Source of the DNA: Streptomyces viridochromogenes
GTDB lineage: Bacteria; Actinomycetota; Actinomycetes; Streptomycetales; Streptomycetaceae
Reading direction: 5' to 3'
Assembly (NCBI RefSeq): GCF_001270495.1
Contig: NZ_LGUR01000222.1
Span: forward strand, 1-64,000
Length of the DNA stretch: 64,000 bases
The notes under the pieces were generated by a model. That model saw only the letters and a program-made list of their open reading frames with translations, made no database searches and was not told where the DNA came from. Both the position numbers and the translations under genes were made by a program. Positions 44,656 to 53,989 of the stretch are shown piece after piece; within the stretch, counting starts at the first letter, position 1; each line of letters begins with the position of its first letter.

Positions 44656-46193
44656 TGTCGGGCATCGGCCCCCTCGGCAGCCATGTCCGGGGTCTCGGGC
44701 TCACGCGCCTCGGGCGTGCCCGGCAGGAACGCCGCCGCCAGCAGGGCGGAGACGAGGGCCGCGATCCCGCACACCAGGAGCACGACGCCCATGCCGTGGA
44801 CGTACGCGCTGTTCGCGGAGGCCGCGAGCTCCGCCGAGCCGGCCCGCTCGGCGACGAGGTGCGCCGCGACCACGGACTCCCCGGCGGTGTCGGCGGCCCG
44901 CGCGGGCAGCCCGGTGACGTCGAGCCGGTCCCGGAAGGCGGCGGCGAGCAGGCTGCCGAGCAGCGCGATACCGATCGCGCCGCCGACCTGACGCAGGGTC
45001 ATCAGCAGCCCCGAGCCGCTGCCGGCGCGGTCCCGGGGCAGGGCGCTCAGGCCGCCGTTCATGGCGGGGATGAGGGAGAGACCGAAGCCGAGGCCCGTGA
45101 TGGTGAGCCACAGCGCGACGAACCCGTAGCCGGAGTCCACTGTCGTACGGCTGCCGAGGAGCCCGGCGAAGGCCAGGACCACCAGACCCGCGCTCACCGC
45201 GGCCCGCGCGCCGAAGCGGGCGACGACCTGCGGGGCGAGGCGGGAGGCGACCAGCAGCCCGCCCATCATCGGCAGCAGCCGCACGCCGGTGCCCAGGGCG
45301 TCGTGGCCGAGGACGGCCTGGAGGTAGGGCGGCAGCACGAACAGCAGGCCGGTCAGGATGAACGTCACCAGGGTCGCGGCGACGGTGTTGAACAGGAAGC
45401 CGCGGTGGGCGAGCAGGGCCATGTCGAGCATGGGGCGCTCGACGCGTCGTTCGCGCAGCACCAGCGCGGCGATCAGGAGCACGGCCGCCCCGAGCGTGCC
45501 CAGCACGAGCGGGTCGCCCCAGCCCCGGACGGGCGCCTCGATGATGGCGTAGACGAGGGCGCCGAGCCCGGTCGCGGCGAGCGCCGTCGAGACGGTGTCG
45601 ACCTTGGGGGAGGCGGGGTCCTTCGTCTCGCGGAGCAGGAAGACGCAGGCGGCGATGCCGATCGCGGCCATCGGGACGTTGATCAGGAAGACCGAGCCCC
45701 ACCAGAAGTGGTTCAGCAGCCAGCCGCCGATGATCGGGCCGAGCGGCAGGCCGAGCGCGGAGGCGGCGGAGGTGATGCCGACGGCCTTCGTGCGCTCCTC
45801 GGGGCCGAAGAGCGTGGGCAGCACGGAGAGGGAGAGCGGGGTGACCAGCGCCGCGCCGACGCCCATCACCGCACGCGCGGCGATCACCGAGTTCACGTCA
45901 CCGGCCAGGGCGCCGACCAGCGATCCGGCGAGGAAGATGCCGAGCCCGGTGACCAGCATCCGCCGCCGCCCGAACCGGTCGCCGAGCAGCCCGGCGGGCA
46001 GCATCAGCGCGGCGAAGACGACGACGTACGCGTCCGCCATCCACTGCTGCTGGCCCGTACTGGCGCCGAGATCGGCGGCCATCGTCGGCAGGGCCACGTT
46101 CAGGATCGTCATGTCGAAGCCGAGCGTGAGCATGCTTGCGACGAGGGCGCCGAGAGCCCACCAGCGGCGAGGATCTGTAGTGACAGTAACCAT
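44652..46193 (-). CDS. MFS drug efflux permease (DHA2, 14 TM)
   Basis: 513-residue proton-driven exporter of the 14-TM drug:H+ antiporter 2 family, with motif A GDRFGRRR after TM2 and the motif C region GPIIGGWLL. The close relatives are multidrug pumps of the QacA/EmrB type. The promoter is immediately upstream, with the -10 box ending 8 bases before ATG 46193, so the mRNA is probably leaderless. Co-transcribed with the overlapping TetR gene. Confidence 0.93.
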   Translation of the reverse strand: MVTVTTDPRRWWALGALVASMLTLGFDMTILNVALPTMAADLGASTGQQQWMADAYVVVFAALMLPAGLLGDRFGRRRMLVTGLGIFLAGSLVGALAGDVNSVIAARAVMGVGAALVTPLSLSVLPTLFGPEERTKAVGITSAASALGLPLGPIIGGWLLNHFWWGSVFLINVPMAAIGIAACVFLLRETKDPASPKVDTVSTALAATGLGALVYAIIEAPVRGWGDPLVLGTLGAAVLLIAALVLRERRVERPMLDMALLAHRGFLFNTVAATLVTFILTGLLFVLPPYLQAVLGHDALGTGVRLLPMMGGLLVASRLAPQVVARFGARAAVSAGLVVLAFAGLLGSRTTVDSGYGFVALWLTITGLGFGLSLIPAMNGGLSALPRDRAGSGSGLLMTLRQVGGAIGIALLGSLLAAAFRDRLDVTGLPARAADTAGESVVAAHLVAERAGSAELAASANSAYVHGMGVVLLVCGIAALVSALLAAAFLPGTPEAREPETPDMAAEGADARQ

Positions 46194-46197
46194 GAAA

Positions 46198-46230
46198 TGA
46201 GAGTAGCTCTCAAAAGAGAGGTGCTGTCAA
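46198..46230 (-). promoter_or_regulatory. MFS/TetR promoter-operator
   Basis: On the minus strand, consensus TTGACA (46230-46225), a 17-base spacer and GCTACT (46207-46202). Overlapping palindromes TGAGAG-TAG-CTCTCA (46198-46212) and CTCTC-AAAA-GAGAG (46207-46220) cover the spacer and -10 box, as expected for a TetR operator. Predicted start of transcription lies at or next to the ATG. Confidence 0.65.
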
Positions 46231-46249
46231 TGTTTTTGGGTGCGGAAAA

Positions 46250-46275
46250 GGGCCACGGCCAAGAAGCCGTGGCCC
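46250..46275 (-). terminator. Terminator after the haemolysin-III gene
   Basis: GGGCCACGGC/GCCGTGGCCC, a 10-bp perfect stem with a 6-base loop, followed on the minus strand by TTTTCC. Separates the gene at 46297 from the MFS promoter. Confidence 0.8.
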
Positions 46276-46296
46276 TCGAAGAGGCGGTGCGGTGGG

Positions 46297-47052
46297 CTAC
46301 CCGTGCTGGTACGCCACCAGCGAGATCCCCACGTAGTGCGTGATGAACGCCGCCAGCGTGAAGGAGTGGAAGACCTCGTGGAAGCCGAACCAGCGCGGTG
46401 ACGGGTTCGGGCGCTTGATGCCGTAGATCACGCCGCCCGCGCTGTAGAGGACGCCGCCGACGATCACCAGGACCAGCACCGCGATACCGCCGGTGCGCAT
46501 GAAGTCGGGCAGGAAGAAGACGGCAGCCCAGCCCATCGCGATGTAGCAGGGGGTGTAGAGCCAGCGCGGGGCGCCGACCCAGAAGACGCGGAAGACGATG
46601 CCCGCCGCGGCGGCCGCCCAGATGCCCCACAGCAGCCACTGGCCCTTGGCTCCCGGCAGCAGCAGCATCGTCAGTGGCGTGTAGGTGCCCGCGATGATCA
46701 GGAAGATGTTGGCGTGATCCAGCCGGCGCAGGATGCCGTCCATACGGGGGCTCCAGTTGCCCCGGTGGTACAGGGCGCTCACGCCGAACAGCAGGCAGGC
46801 GGTGAGGGCGAAGATCCCGCAGGCGACCCGGCCTCTGGGTGAGTCCGCGAGGGCGGTGAGTACCAGGCCCGCTACGAGCGCGGCCGGGAACATGCCGAGG
46901 TGTAGCCAGCCGCGGAGCTTGGGCTTGATCTCGTCCGTGAGCTGCTGGGCGTGGTGTGCGATCTGGTGCTGTAGGGAGGGCGCGCCGGAGTCGCGGCCGG
47001 CGGCCGGCGTGTCCGTGGAAGCGTCGGGGACGGGCGCAGTCATGCGGGGCAT
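46297..47052 (-). CDS. Haemolysin-III/TrhA (PAQR-like) membrane protein
   Basis: 251 residues with seven TM segments after a cytosolic N-terminus of about 45 residues. Family signatures include SALYHRGNW, a histidine in RRLDHANIFLIIAGTYTP, and the C-terminal HEVFHSFTLAAFITHYVG, which provides the zinc-binding HxxxH pair. Bacterial members control membrane energetics or fluidity; the haemolysin name is historical. Start 47052 or 47043; neither has a clear ribosome site. Confidence 0.88.
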   Translation of the reverse strand: MPRMTAPVPDASTDTPAAGRDSGAPSLQHQIAHHAQQLTDEIKPKLRGWLHLGMFPAALVAGLVLTALADSPRGRVACGIFALTACLLFGVSALYHRGNWSPRMDGILRRLDHANIFLIIAGTYTPLTMLLLPGAKGQWLLWGIWAAAAAGIVFRVFWVGAPRWLYTPCYIAMGWAAVFFLPDFMRTGGIAVLVLVIVGGVLYSAGGVIYGIKRPNPSPRWFGFHEVFHSFTLAAFITHYVGISLVAYQHG

Positions 47053-47396
47053 CGTACCTACGGAACCGTAAGTTACGTATCAGCACGGCGAGATGAGAGC
47101 CCGGAAGTGGCCATCATCTCATGAAGTACCCCGTGCGGGCGCACCCGGGGTGAAGCCGTGGTGACGCATTGAAAACATCCCGATGAGTGGCGATGCTCAC
47201 GCCGCTCACCTGTGACGCCCTCTGGACATATGGGCGGACGCGTCGGATGATCAAATGAGTGCGGTCGGCACCGGATGAGCGCGGAAGATCGGGACGGCAG
47301 ATCCAGTCGGATCCCGTCCGCGAAGCATCCGGGTCGCGGCCCCCACGGGGCATACAAGGGCATATCAGAACAAAATCCCTCTCTATAGGAGCAACC
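47053..47396. other. Long control region upstream of pckA
   Basis: 344 bases without a gene. A hairpin (ACCCCG-TGCG paired with CGCA-CC-CGGGGT, 47128-47151) and the dyad TGAG-N8-CTCA (47184-47199, containing GTG-N8-CAC) are visible and could serve carbon-responsive control, but neither is a firm match to a named site. AGGAG at 47388-47392 is the ribosome site of pckA. Confidence 0.4.
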
Positions 47397-49217
47397 GTGG
47401 CGCGCGACATCGCGGCTCCCCCCGTCCCCACCAACCACCGGGAACTGGTCTCGTGGGTCAACGAGATCGCTGAACTGACGCAGCCGGACAACGTGGTCTG
47501 GTGCGACGGATCCGAGGCCGAGTACGAGCGTCTGTCCGAGGAGCTCGTCGCGAAGGGCACCTTCCGGAAACTCGACCCGATCAAGCGCCCCAACTCGTAC
47601 TACGCGGCCTCCGACCCGACCGACGTCGCGCGCGTCGAGGACCGGACCTACATCTGCTCCGAGAAGGAGGAGGACGCCGGCCCGACGAACCACTGGATGG
47701 ACCCCGCCGAGATGCGTGAGGTCTTCTCCGGCGAGAAGGGCGTCTTCCGCGGCTCGATGCGCGGCCGGACCATGTACGTCGTCCCGTTCTGCATGGGCCC
47801 GCTCGGCTCCAAGCTCTCCGCGATCGGCGTCGAGATCACCGACTCCGCCTACGTCGCGGTCTCCATGCGCACCATGACCCGTATGGGCCAGGCCGTCCTC
47901 GACGAGCTCGGTGAGGACGGCTTCTTCGTGAAGGCCGTGCACTCCGTCGGCGCCCCGCTGGAGGAAGGCCAGGAGGACGTCCCCTGGCCCTGCAACCAGA
48001 CCAAGTACATCTCCCACTTCCCGGAGAGCCGCGAGATCTGGTCCTACGGCTCCGGCTACGGCGGCAACGCCCTGCTCGGCAAGAAGTGCTACGCCCTGCG
48101 CATCGCCTCCGTCATGGCCCGCGACGAGGGCTGGCTCGCCGAGCACATGCTGATCCTCAAGCTCACCCCGCCCACCGGTGAGTCCAAGTACGTCGCCGCC
48201 GCATTCCCGTCGGCCTGCGGCAAGACCAACCTCGCCATGCTGGAGCCCACCATCTCCGGCTGGACCGTCGAGACGATCGGCGACGACATCGCCTGGATGC
48301 GCTTCGGCGAGGACGGCCGTCTCTACGCCATCAACCCCGAGGCCGGCTTCTTCGGCGTCGCGCCCGGCACCGGTGAGCACACCAACGCCAACGCGATGAA
48401 GACCCTGTGGGGCAACTCGGTCTTCACCAACGTCGCCCTCACCGACGACAACGACATCTGGTGGGAGGGCATGACGGAGGAGACCCCGGCCCACCTGACG
48501 GACTGGAAGGGCAACGACTGGACGCCGGCGTCCGAGACCCCGGCCGCCCACCCCAACGCCCGCTTCACCGTCCCGGCCGCCCAGTGCCCGATCATCGCGC
48601 CCGAGTGGGAGGACCCCAAGGGCGTGCCGATCTCCGCGATCCTCTTCGGCGGGCGGCGCGCCACCGCCGTACCGCTGGTGACGGAGTCCTTCGACTGGAA
48701 CCACGGCGTGTTCCTCGGCGCCAACGTGGCGAGCGAGAAGACCGCCGCCGCCGAGGGCAAGGTCGGCGAGCTGCGCCGCGACCCGTTCGCGATGCTGCCG
48801 TTCTGCGGCTACAACATGGGCGACTACATGGCCCACTGGGTCGACGTGGCCAAGGACAAGGACCAGTCCAAGCTGCCGAAGATCTACTACGTCAACTGGT
48901 TCCGCAAGAACGACGAGGGCAAGTTCGTCTGGCCCGGCTTCGGCGAGAACAGCCGCGTCCTGAAGTGGATCGTCGAGCGCCTCGACGGCAAGGCCGAGGG
49001 CGTCGAGACCCCGATCGGCATCCTGCCGGCGAAGGGCGCCCTCGACACGAACGGTCTCGAACTGGCCGACTCCGACCTCGACTTCCTCCTCACCGTCGAC
49101 AAGGAGATCTGGCGCGAGGAGGCCGCGCTCGTTCCCGACCACCTCAACACCTTCGGCGATCACACGCCGAAGGAGCTGTGGGACGAGTACCGGGCGTTGG
49201 TGCAGCGCCTGGGCTGA
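47397..49217 (+). CDS. pckA: Phosphoenolpyruvate carboxykinase (GTP)
   Basis: 606-residue gluconeogenic enzyme converting oxaloacetate and GTP to PEP, CO2 and GDP. The kinase-1 P-loop is FPSACGKTN (Lys276); the PEPCK-specific cysteine lies in the same loop, and FGGRR and metal-binding motifs are present. GTP-type enzyme, as usual in actinobacteria. The GTG start at 47397 follows AGGAGCAACC; the longer in-frame extension lies in the upstream control region. Confidence 0.97.
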   Translation: MARDIAAPPVPTNHRELVSWVNEIAELTQPDNVVWCDGSEAEYERLSEELVAKGTFRKLDPIKRPNSYYAASDPTDVARVEDRTYICSEKEEDAGPTNHWMDPAEMREVFSGEKGVFRGSMRGRTMYVVPFCMGPLGSKLSAIGVEITDSAYVAVSMRTMTRMGQAVLDELGEDGFFVKAVHSVGAPLEEGQEDVPWPCNQTKYISHFPESREIWSYGSGYGGNALLGKKCYALRIASVMARDEGWLAEHMLILKLTPPTGESKYVAAAFPSACGKTNLAMLEPTISGWTVETIGDDIAWMRFGEDGRLYAINPEAGFFGVAPGTGEHTNANAMKTLWGNSVFTNVALTDDNDIWWEGMTEETPAHLTDWKGNDWTPASETPAAHPNARFTVPAAQCPIIAPEWEDPKGVPISAILFGGRRATAVPLVTESFDWNHGVFLGANVASEKTAAAEGKVGELRRDPFAMLPFCGYNMGDYMAHWVDVAKDKDQSKLPKIYYVNWFRKNDEGKFVWPGFGENSRVLKWIVERLDGKAEGVETPIGILPAKGALDTNGLELADSDLDFLLTVDKEIWREEAALVPDHLNTFGDHTPKELWDEYRALVQRLG

Positions 49218-49235
49218 GGCCCGCCTCCCAAGACT

Positions 49236-49287
49236 CCGCGGCCGGTCTGGATGCGCCCTGACCAGTGATCGTCACGGCCGGCCGCGG
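49236..49287. terminator. Inverted repeat after pckA
   Basis: CCGCGGCCGG (49236-49245) and CCGGCCGCGG (49278-49287) form a 10-bp perfect stem around a 32-base loop, 19 bases after the pckA stop. Possible terminator. The rest of 49218-49445 shows no gene I can support. Confidence 0.4.
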
Positions 49288-49445
49288 TGTGGAACGGCGA
49301 GGCCGCGCACAACGGCGTGTGTGGCTCTGGGCCTGTCGCTGACTTCTCCGTCCGCCCCGACGGGGAGTGTCAGCGGCAGGTCTTCGCCGTTCGGGGACTC
49401 CGAGGCGAACCCGGCGTGAGGCAAGCCAGTGGTAGCGAGGGGGCG

Positions 49446-50029
49446 TCAGGCCGTGCTGTCGCCGGCCTTGCCGTAGCGGCGGAAGCCGGCGGTCTCCACT
49501 CGCCACGGGCCGAACGGCACGACGTCGCCGTAGATGTACGGCTCCTTGCGGCTGTCGCCGGCCTTGGACGGCTCGGAGTGCACCTCGATGGTGCCGGTGC
49601 GCGGGTCGACGATCAGGTGTGGGCGATGCCCATGGCGGGGTATTCGGCGAGCTTCTCGTGGTGGGCGTTGGCCGGGCCGGACGGCGGGACGATCTCAATG
49701 ACGCCGAGAACCGCCGCGGCATCGACTGCGAAGCCCTCTTCATCAAGGGCATGTTCGGGGATGACCACGGCGTCGGGGCGACGCATGCGGCCGAGCGCGG
49801 GGTGCTTGATCCCAGGGCCGCCGGCGCAGACGTAGCCGGGGCGGGTGGTGGGGAGTTGCGCGTCGAGTTGCTCGCGGATGCGGTGGGCTGTGCCGTGGTG
49901 GCGTGTCGACGGGCAGCTCATCGCCAGTACCGGCCCGGCGGGGCCGATCTCGACGCGCTACGCCCCTTCGAACCGCTCGGCGTAGGCATCGAGTTCCTCG
50001 GCGATGGCGAGCGTCTTCGCGTACTCCAC
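49446..50029 (-). pseudogene. Broken Uma2-family (PD-(D/E)XK) gene
   Basis: Reading from GTG 50029, the sequence gives VEYAKTLAIAEELDAYAERF, typical of Uma2 proteins, then an in-frame TAG (49960-49958). The same frame continues with RVEIGPAGPVLAM, MRRPDAVVIPEHAL and VIEIVPPS (nuclease-like Asp and Glu positions) to YPAMGIAHT and a TGA at 49615-49613. Adding one base near 49613-49622 restores the family C-terminus (LIVDPRTGTIEVHSEPSKAG, ..., VVPFGPWRVETAGFRRYG) to a stop at 49446. So one nonsense codon and one single-base deletion have inactivated it. Intact Uma2 genes are abundant in Streptomyces and of uncertain role. Confidence 0.82.
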
Positions 50030-50112
50030 GCCGTCAGCGTAGCGAGGCTGTGGCACCCGGTCCGCGCGTCGCTGCGGGTGCACGCGGACCGGGGCCGTTC
50101 AGGGGGAGGGGC

Positions 50113-50535
50113 TCAGCCGACGCCGGTCAGCTCCTGCGGCTCGGCCTGCGCGGCGGCATGCGCGTCCATGCGCTCCGCCGCCAAGATCGCCGCCGCCGTG
50201 TCGGCCCGCGACGCGGCGACCACCAGTGCCCGCCCGGCGAGGGCGTGCGCACGCCGGTGCAGTGCCGCGAGCTCGGCCTGACCGCCGGATGCCGCCGCGC
50301 GGGCCGGCTTGCGTCCTTCCCGCAGTCGGGCCACCTGGTCGGCGAGCCGTACGGCGGCCGCGTCGAGGTCGGCGGAGGGCGCCGTCGTGCGCAGCTCGTC
50401 CGTGACGGCGAGCAGCGCGGCGAGATGGCCGGCGAGCTGGATGTCGAGCTCCTCCTCACGCGAGCGGTGGGGGAAGTCGGTGGTGTTGCCGGCCATCGTG
50501 CTGTGGACCGACTTGGCTCGGATCGGTTCGTACAT
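50113..50535 (-). CDS. Conserved helical protein, unknown function
   Basis: 140-residue Ala-rich, all-helical protein. Start ATG 50535 (MYEPIRAKSVHSTMAG) follows AGGAGGCC. Central part FPHRSREEELDIQLAGHLAA and a long heptad-like stretch (LAALLAVTDELRT... LADQVARLREG) suggest a coiled coil. No membrane segment and no known domain. Similar small proteins with the MYEPIR opening are, as I recall, widespread in Streptomyces. Confidence 0.75.
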   Translation of the reverse strand: MYEPIRAKSVHSTMAGNTTDFPHRSREEELDIQLAGHLAALLAVTDELRTTAPSADLDAAAVRLADQVARLREGRKPARAAASGGQAELAALHRRAHALAGRALVVAASRADTAAAILAAERMDAHAAAQAEPQELTGVG

Positions 50536-50632
50536 GGGATGGCCTCCTGTGCGCTGACAGGAAACCATCCTAGCTTAGATTTCGTCTAAAGTTGAGCAGG
50601 TCACAAGACAGGAGTCATCCACCTACACAGGG

Positions 50633-51844
50633 TCACGGCTGGCCGTACCCGTCGAGGAACCGGCCGATCCGGCTCACCGCGTCCCGCAGGTCCGTGACTG
50701 TCGGCAGGGTGACCACACGGAAGTGGTCCGGCTCCGGCCAGTTGAAGCCGCTGCCCTGGACGACCATGATCTTCTCGCTCCGCAGCAGGTCCAGGACCAT
50801 CCGCCGGTCGTCCTTGATCTTGAAGACCTTGGGATCGAGGCGCGGGAAGAGATACAGCGCGCCCTTCGGCCGTACGCAGGTCACGCCGGGGATCTGGGTC
50901 AGCAGCTCGTACGCGACATCCACCTGTTCCTTCAGCCGCCCCCCGGGCAGCACCAGGTCATTGATGGACTGCCGCCCGCTGAGGGCGGCGACGACCCCGT
51001 GCTGACCGGGCATGTTCGCGCACAGCCGCATGTTCGCGAGGATGGTGAGGCCCTCGATGTAGGAGTCGGCGTGGGCGCGGGGACCCGAGATCGCCATCCA
51101 TCCCACCCGGTATCCGGCGACCCGGTAGGCCTTCGACATGCCGTTGAAGGTGAGGGTGAGCAGGTCGGGGGCGACGGCGGCGGTCGGGGTGTGCGTGGCG
51201 CCGTCGTACAGGATCTTGTCGTAGATCTCGTCGGAGCAGACGAGGAGGTTGTGCCGGCGGGCGATGTCCGTCAGCCCCCGGAGCATGGCCTCGTCGTACA
51301 CGGCCCCCGTCGGATTGTTGGGGTTGATGATGACGATGGCCTTGGTGCGGTCGGTGACCTTGCGCTCTATGTCGGCGAGGTCGGGCATCCAGTCGGACTG
51401 CTCGTCGCACCGGTAGTGGACGGCGGTGCCGCCGGACAGGGACACGGCGGCGGTCCACAGGGGGTAGTCGGGCGCCGGGACCAGCACCTCGTCGCCGTCG
51501 TCGAGCAGTGCCTGCATCGCCATGACGATCAGCTCGGAGACGCCGTTGCCGATGAAGACGTGCTCGACGTCGGTCTCGATGCCGAGGGTCTGGTTGTGCA
51601 TGACGACGGCCCGGCGCGCGGCCAGCAGGCCCTTCGCGTCGCCGTACCCATGGGCCGACGACACGTTGCGGAGGACGTCCTCCAGAATTTCGGGCGGACA
51701 CTCGAAGCCGAACGCGGCCGGGTTCCCGGTGTTCAGCTTGAGGATCCGATGCCCCGCCGACTCGAGCCGCATCGCCTCCTCGAGCACCGGGCCCCGGATC
51801 TCGTAACAGACGTTGGCGAGCTTGGTCGACTGGATCACCTGCAT
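50633..51844 (-). CDS. Alanine-type PLP aminotransferase
   Basis: 403-residue class I aminotransferase closely resembling AlaA/AlaT, which interconverts pyruvate plus glutamate with alanine plus 2-oxoglutarate. Visible features: TGNPAAFGF near the N-terminus, GNGVSELI, NPNNPTGAVY, and the PLP lysine in FNGMSKAYRVAGYRVGW. Start at 51844 (MQVIQSTKLANVCYEIRGP) matches remembered orthologues; the extension to 51952 overlaps an inverted repeat. A large inverted repeat lies directly upstream. Confidence 0.93.
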   Translation of the reverse strand: MQVIQSTKLANVCYEIRGPVLEEAMRLESAGHRILKLNTGNPAAFGFECPPEILEDVLRNVSSAHGYGDAKGLLAARRAVVMHNQTLGIETDVEHVFIGNGVSELIVMAMQALLDDGDEVLVPAPDYPLWTAAVSLSGGTAVHYRCDEQSDWMPDLADIERKVTDRTKAIVIINPNNPTGAVYDEAMLRGLTDIARRHNLLVCSDEIYDKILYDGATHTPTAAVAPDLLTLTFNGMSKAYRVAGYRVGWMAISGPRAHADSYIEGLTILANMRLCANMPGQHGVVAALSGRQSINDLVLPGGRLKEQVDVAYELLTQIPGVTCVRPKGALYLFPRLDPKVFKIKDDRRMVLDLLRSEKIMVVQGSGFNWPEPDHFRVVTLPTVTDLRDAVSRIGRFLDGYGQP

Positions 51845-51892
51845 GTCAAGGAGCTTACGGCCCGGTAACGCGCCTTGGGTCGTGTTTTCCGC

Positions 51893-51955
51893 CACGTGAG
51901 ACGCGGTGGTTTGCGGGGATATCGTCCACGGGCTGTCCCGCGGGCGTCTCACGTG
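51893..51955. repeat. 12-bp perfect inverted repeat between aminotransferase and GT2 gene
   Basis: CACGTGAGACGC (51893-51904) pairs with GCGTCTCACGTG (51944-51955); inside, GCGGG (51913-51917) pairs with CCCGC (51937-51941). It lies after the stop of the GT2 gene and about 50 bases before the aminotransferase start. It could terminate the GT2 transcript or be an operator. Confidence 0.6.
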
Positions 51956-51988
51956 CCTCTTCAGCTCCTCAGGGAACAGGGCGGCGGC

Positions 51989-53989
51989 TCAGCCCTTGAC
52001 GCGCCGGGCGACGGCCCGGACGAGGTCGGTCTTGGCGACCTGCAGCGCGAACCCGGCGCCGCTGCCCGGGGCCGGCTTGGCGTACCGGGGGAGGGCCCGC
52101 CGACGCCACTTGGCGGGCGGAAGGTCCTGCGGGAGCGGCGGGAGGGGCAAGGACCAGCTGCCCAGCCGGAGTTCGCCGTGCCAGACCCCGGCCGGGAGTC
52201 CGGTGACGGGGACACGGACGACGAAGGCACCGCCGCCTGCGGGGAGTGGGACGGCCTGGTAGGACGCCGTTTCCCCCTGTCCGTCCCACAGGGTCACCGT
52301 GAGGGCGCCCTCGGGGTGGGCGGCGAGCGTGCAGCGGCCGGTGAACTCCAGTTCGGTGGGGGCGTCCGGGGCCCACCGGATCACCTCGTCGAGGCTGAGC
52401 CGCGGCAGCACCGCGTGCTTGCGTTCGCCGAGGTCGAGCGTGAAGTTGCCGTGCGGGTGAGTGGTGTAGAGGGTGACCGCACGGATGCCCTCGGCGGTGT
52501 CCACGACGTGCGTCGCGGCCTTGCCGGACACCTCGGCGGCCCGCTTACTGCCGATGCGGACCTCGCGGGTGATCCCCTGGGCGCCGATGGCGAGCGAGAT
52601 GTCCCACAGCCCGTCGTCCAGCGGGCGGCCGTCGGCGGCCGTGGTGATGTCGACGGTGGCCTCGAACCCGGCACGGTCGTAGGTGAACCGGCCCTCGTCC
52701 TCGTCGGCGCCCGCGTCGGGGGTCGGGGTGTGCGTGACGGGCAGCCGGAACTCGGCCTTGCTGTCCCGCTCGCGCAGGACCAGCTCGGTGGTGACGTCGC
52801 GCGTCTCGACGCGGTGGAGGTAGCCGTGCCCGGCGAGGTGCAGCACGGTGCCGCGCAGGTCGGCGCGGGTGACGCGGTGGCGCACTCCGAGCTGGGCGGT
52901 GACGTCGTAGCGGTCGTCGGGGATCGCGCGCGCGGGGTCGCGGAGGAAGGGGTAGCGGGCAAGGGCCCGGCCCGCGTCGACGAGCACCGGGGTCGACACC
53001 TTGGTCCGCGCCAGCTCCTTCTCGAACCGCACCAGCTCCAGCAGCTCGTCGAGCATCCGATGGCGTACGAGGTGAAGCCGCAGGCGGGCCATGGCCGAGA
53101 GCCGGTCGTTCAGCCCCTCGTGCCACAGCGGCGCGATCGTCTCGGCGAGGGTGGCGAGTGCCTTCTCCTGCTCGGTACGGGGTTCGTGGGCCAGGTGGTC
53201 GAGGAACTGCTGGACCTCGACCGTGAGGTGCCGGTGCGCCAGGTGGTCGAGGCCGGGGCCGGGCGGCACGTTCTCCAGGAGCATGTCGATCACACGCGGC
53301 AGGAACCGCAGCCGGGGTTCGGTCCCGCCCGTGCGCAGGGTGATGTTGCCCTCGTCCTCCCGTCGTACCCAGTACAGGCAGTCGTAGGAGGCCACTACGG
53401 AGATGCCCGCCGCGTGGAGGTAGGCGGAGCCGACGAACAGCTGGTCCTCGCCGATGGACAGGTCGGTGGGGAAGCGCAGGCGATGGCGCTCCAGCAGCTC
53501 CCGGCGGAAGAGCTTCATGGGGTTGAGCGTCCAGTACACCCGGGACGAGAAGACGTCCGTCTTCGGCTGGTCACGCCGGAACATCGAGGTGGGAGCCCCG
53601 CGTCCGCCGACGCCGACCATCTTGCCCAGCACGACGTCGGTGCCGTTCTTCTCGGCCGTCGCCACCATGCGTTCCAGCGCCTCCGGCCCCAGGTGGTCGT
53701 CGGCGTCCAGGAAGAACACGAACCGTCCGCGCGCGTGGTCGAGGCCGAGGTTGCGGGGCGCCGAGGGGCCGCCGGAGTTCTCCTGCCGGAAGACGCGCAG
53801 CAACTGCGGGTACTCGCCGGCCAGCCGGTCGAGTTCCTCGGCCGTCCCGTCGGTCGAGCCGTCGTCGACGACGAGGATCTCCAGCTGGTCCTGACCGATG
53901 GTCTGTTCGATGACAGAAGCGATGCAACGCGTCAGATACGGCATTGCGTTGTACGCGGCGACAATCACCGAAACGGCCGGGACAGTCAT
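51989..53989 (-). CDS. GT2 glycosyltransferase of teichoic-acid type
   Basis: 666 residues. GT2 domain (about 1-220) with VSVIVAAYNAMPYL, VVDDGSTDGT and FLDADD, followed by a helical part and a C-terminal beta-sandwich region (about 370-620) like that of TarS/TagF-associated glycosyltransferases. No TM segment, so a cytosolic enzyme decorating or extending a cell-wall polymer is likely. Start ATG 53989 is preceded by GGAGAGCGTGACG. No other teichoic-acid gene is next to it. Confidence 0.82.
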   Translation of the reverse strand: MTVPAVSVIVAAYNAMPYLTRCIASVIEQTIGQDQLEILVVDDGSTDGTAEELDRLAGEYPQLLRVFRQENSGGPSAPRNLGLDHARGRFVFFLDADDHLGPEALERMVATAEKNGTDVVLGKMVGVGGRGAPTSMFRRDQPKTDVFSSRVYWTLNPMKLFRRELLERHRLRFPTDLSIGEDQLFVGSAYLHAAGISVVASYDCLYWVRREDEGNITLRTGGTEPRLRFLPRVIDMLLENVPPGPGLDHLAHRHLTVEVQQFLDHLAHEPRTEQEKALATLAETIAPLWHEGLNDRLSAMARLRLHLVRHRMLDELLELVRFEKELARTKVSTPVLVDAGRALARYPFLRDPARAIPDDRYDVTAQLGVRHRVTRADLRGTVLHLAGHGYLHRVETRDVTTELVLRERDSKAEFRLPVTHTPTPDAGADEDEGRFTYDRAGFEATVDITTAADGRPLDDGLWDISLAIGAQGITREVRIGSKRAAEVSGKAATHVVDTAEGIRAVTLYTTHPHGNFTLDLGERKHAVLPRLSLDEVIRWAPDAPTELEFTGRCTLAAHPEGALTVTLWDGQGETASYQAVPLPAGGGAFVVRVPVTGLPAGVWHGELRLGSWSLPLPPLPQDLPPAKWRRRALPRYAKPAPGSGAGFALQVAKTDLVRAVARRVKG

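Noticed and set aside
47128..47151. Riboswitch upstream of pckA
   Set aside because: Only a simple imperfect hairpin is visible; no conserved aptamer motif that I recognise.
49287..49835. Plus-strand frame after pckA as a gene
   Set aside because: It runs opposite the Uma2 remnant and shows no family features; the minus strand explains the sequence better.
50592..51868. Plus-strand frames opposite the aminotransferase
   Set aside because: Shadow frames; the minus strand has a complete PLP enzyme.
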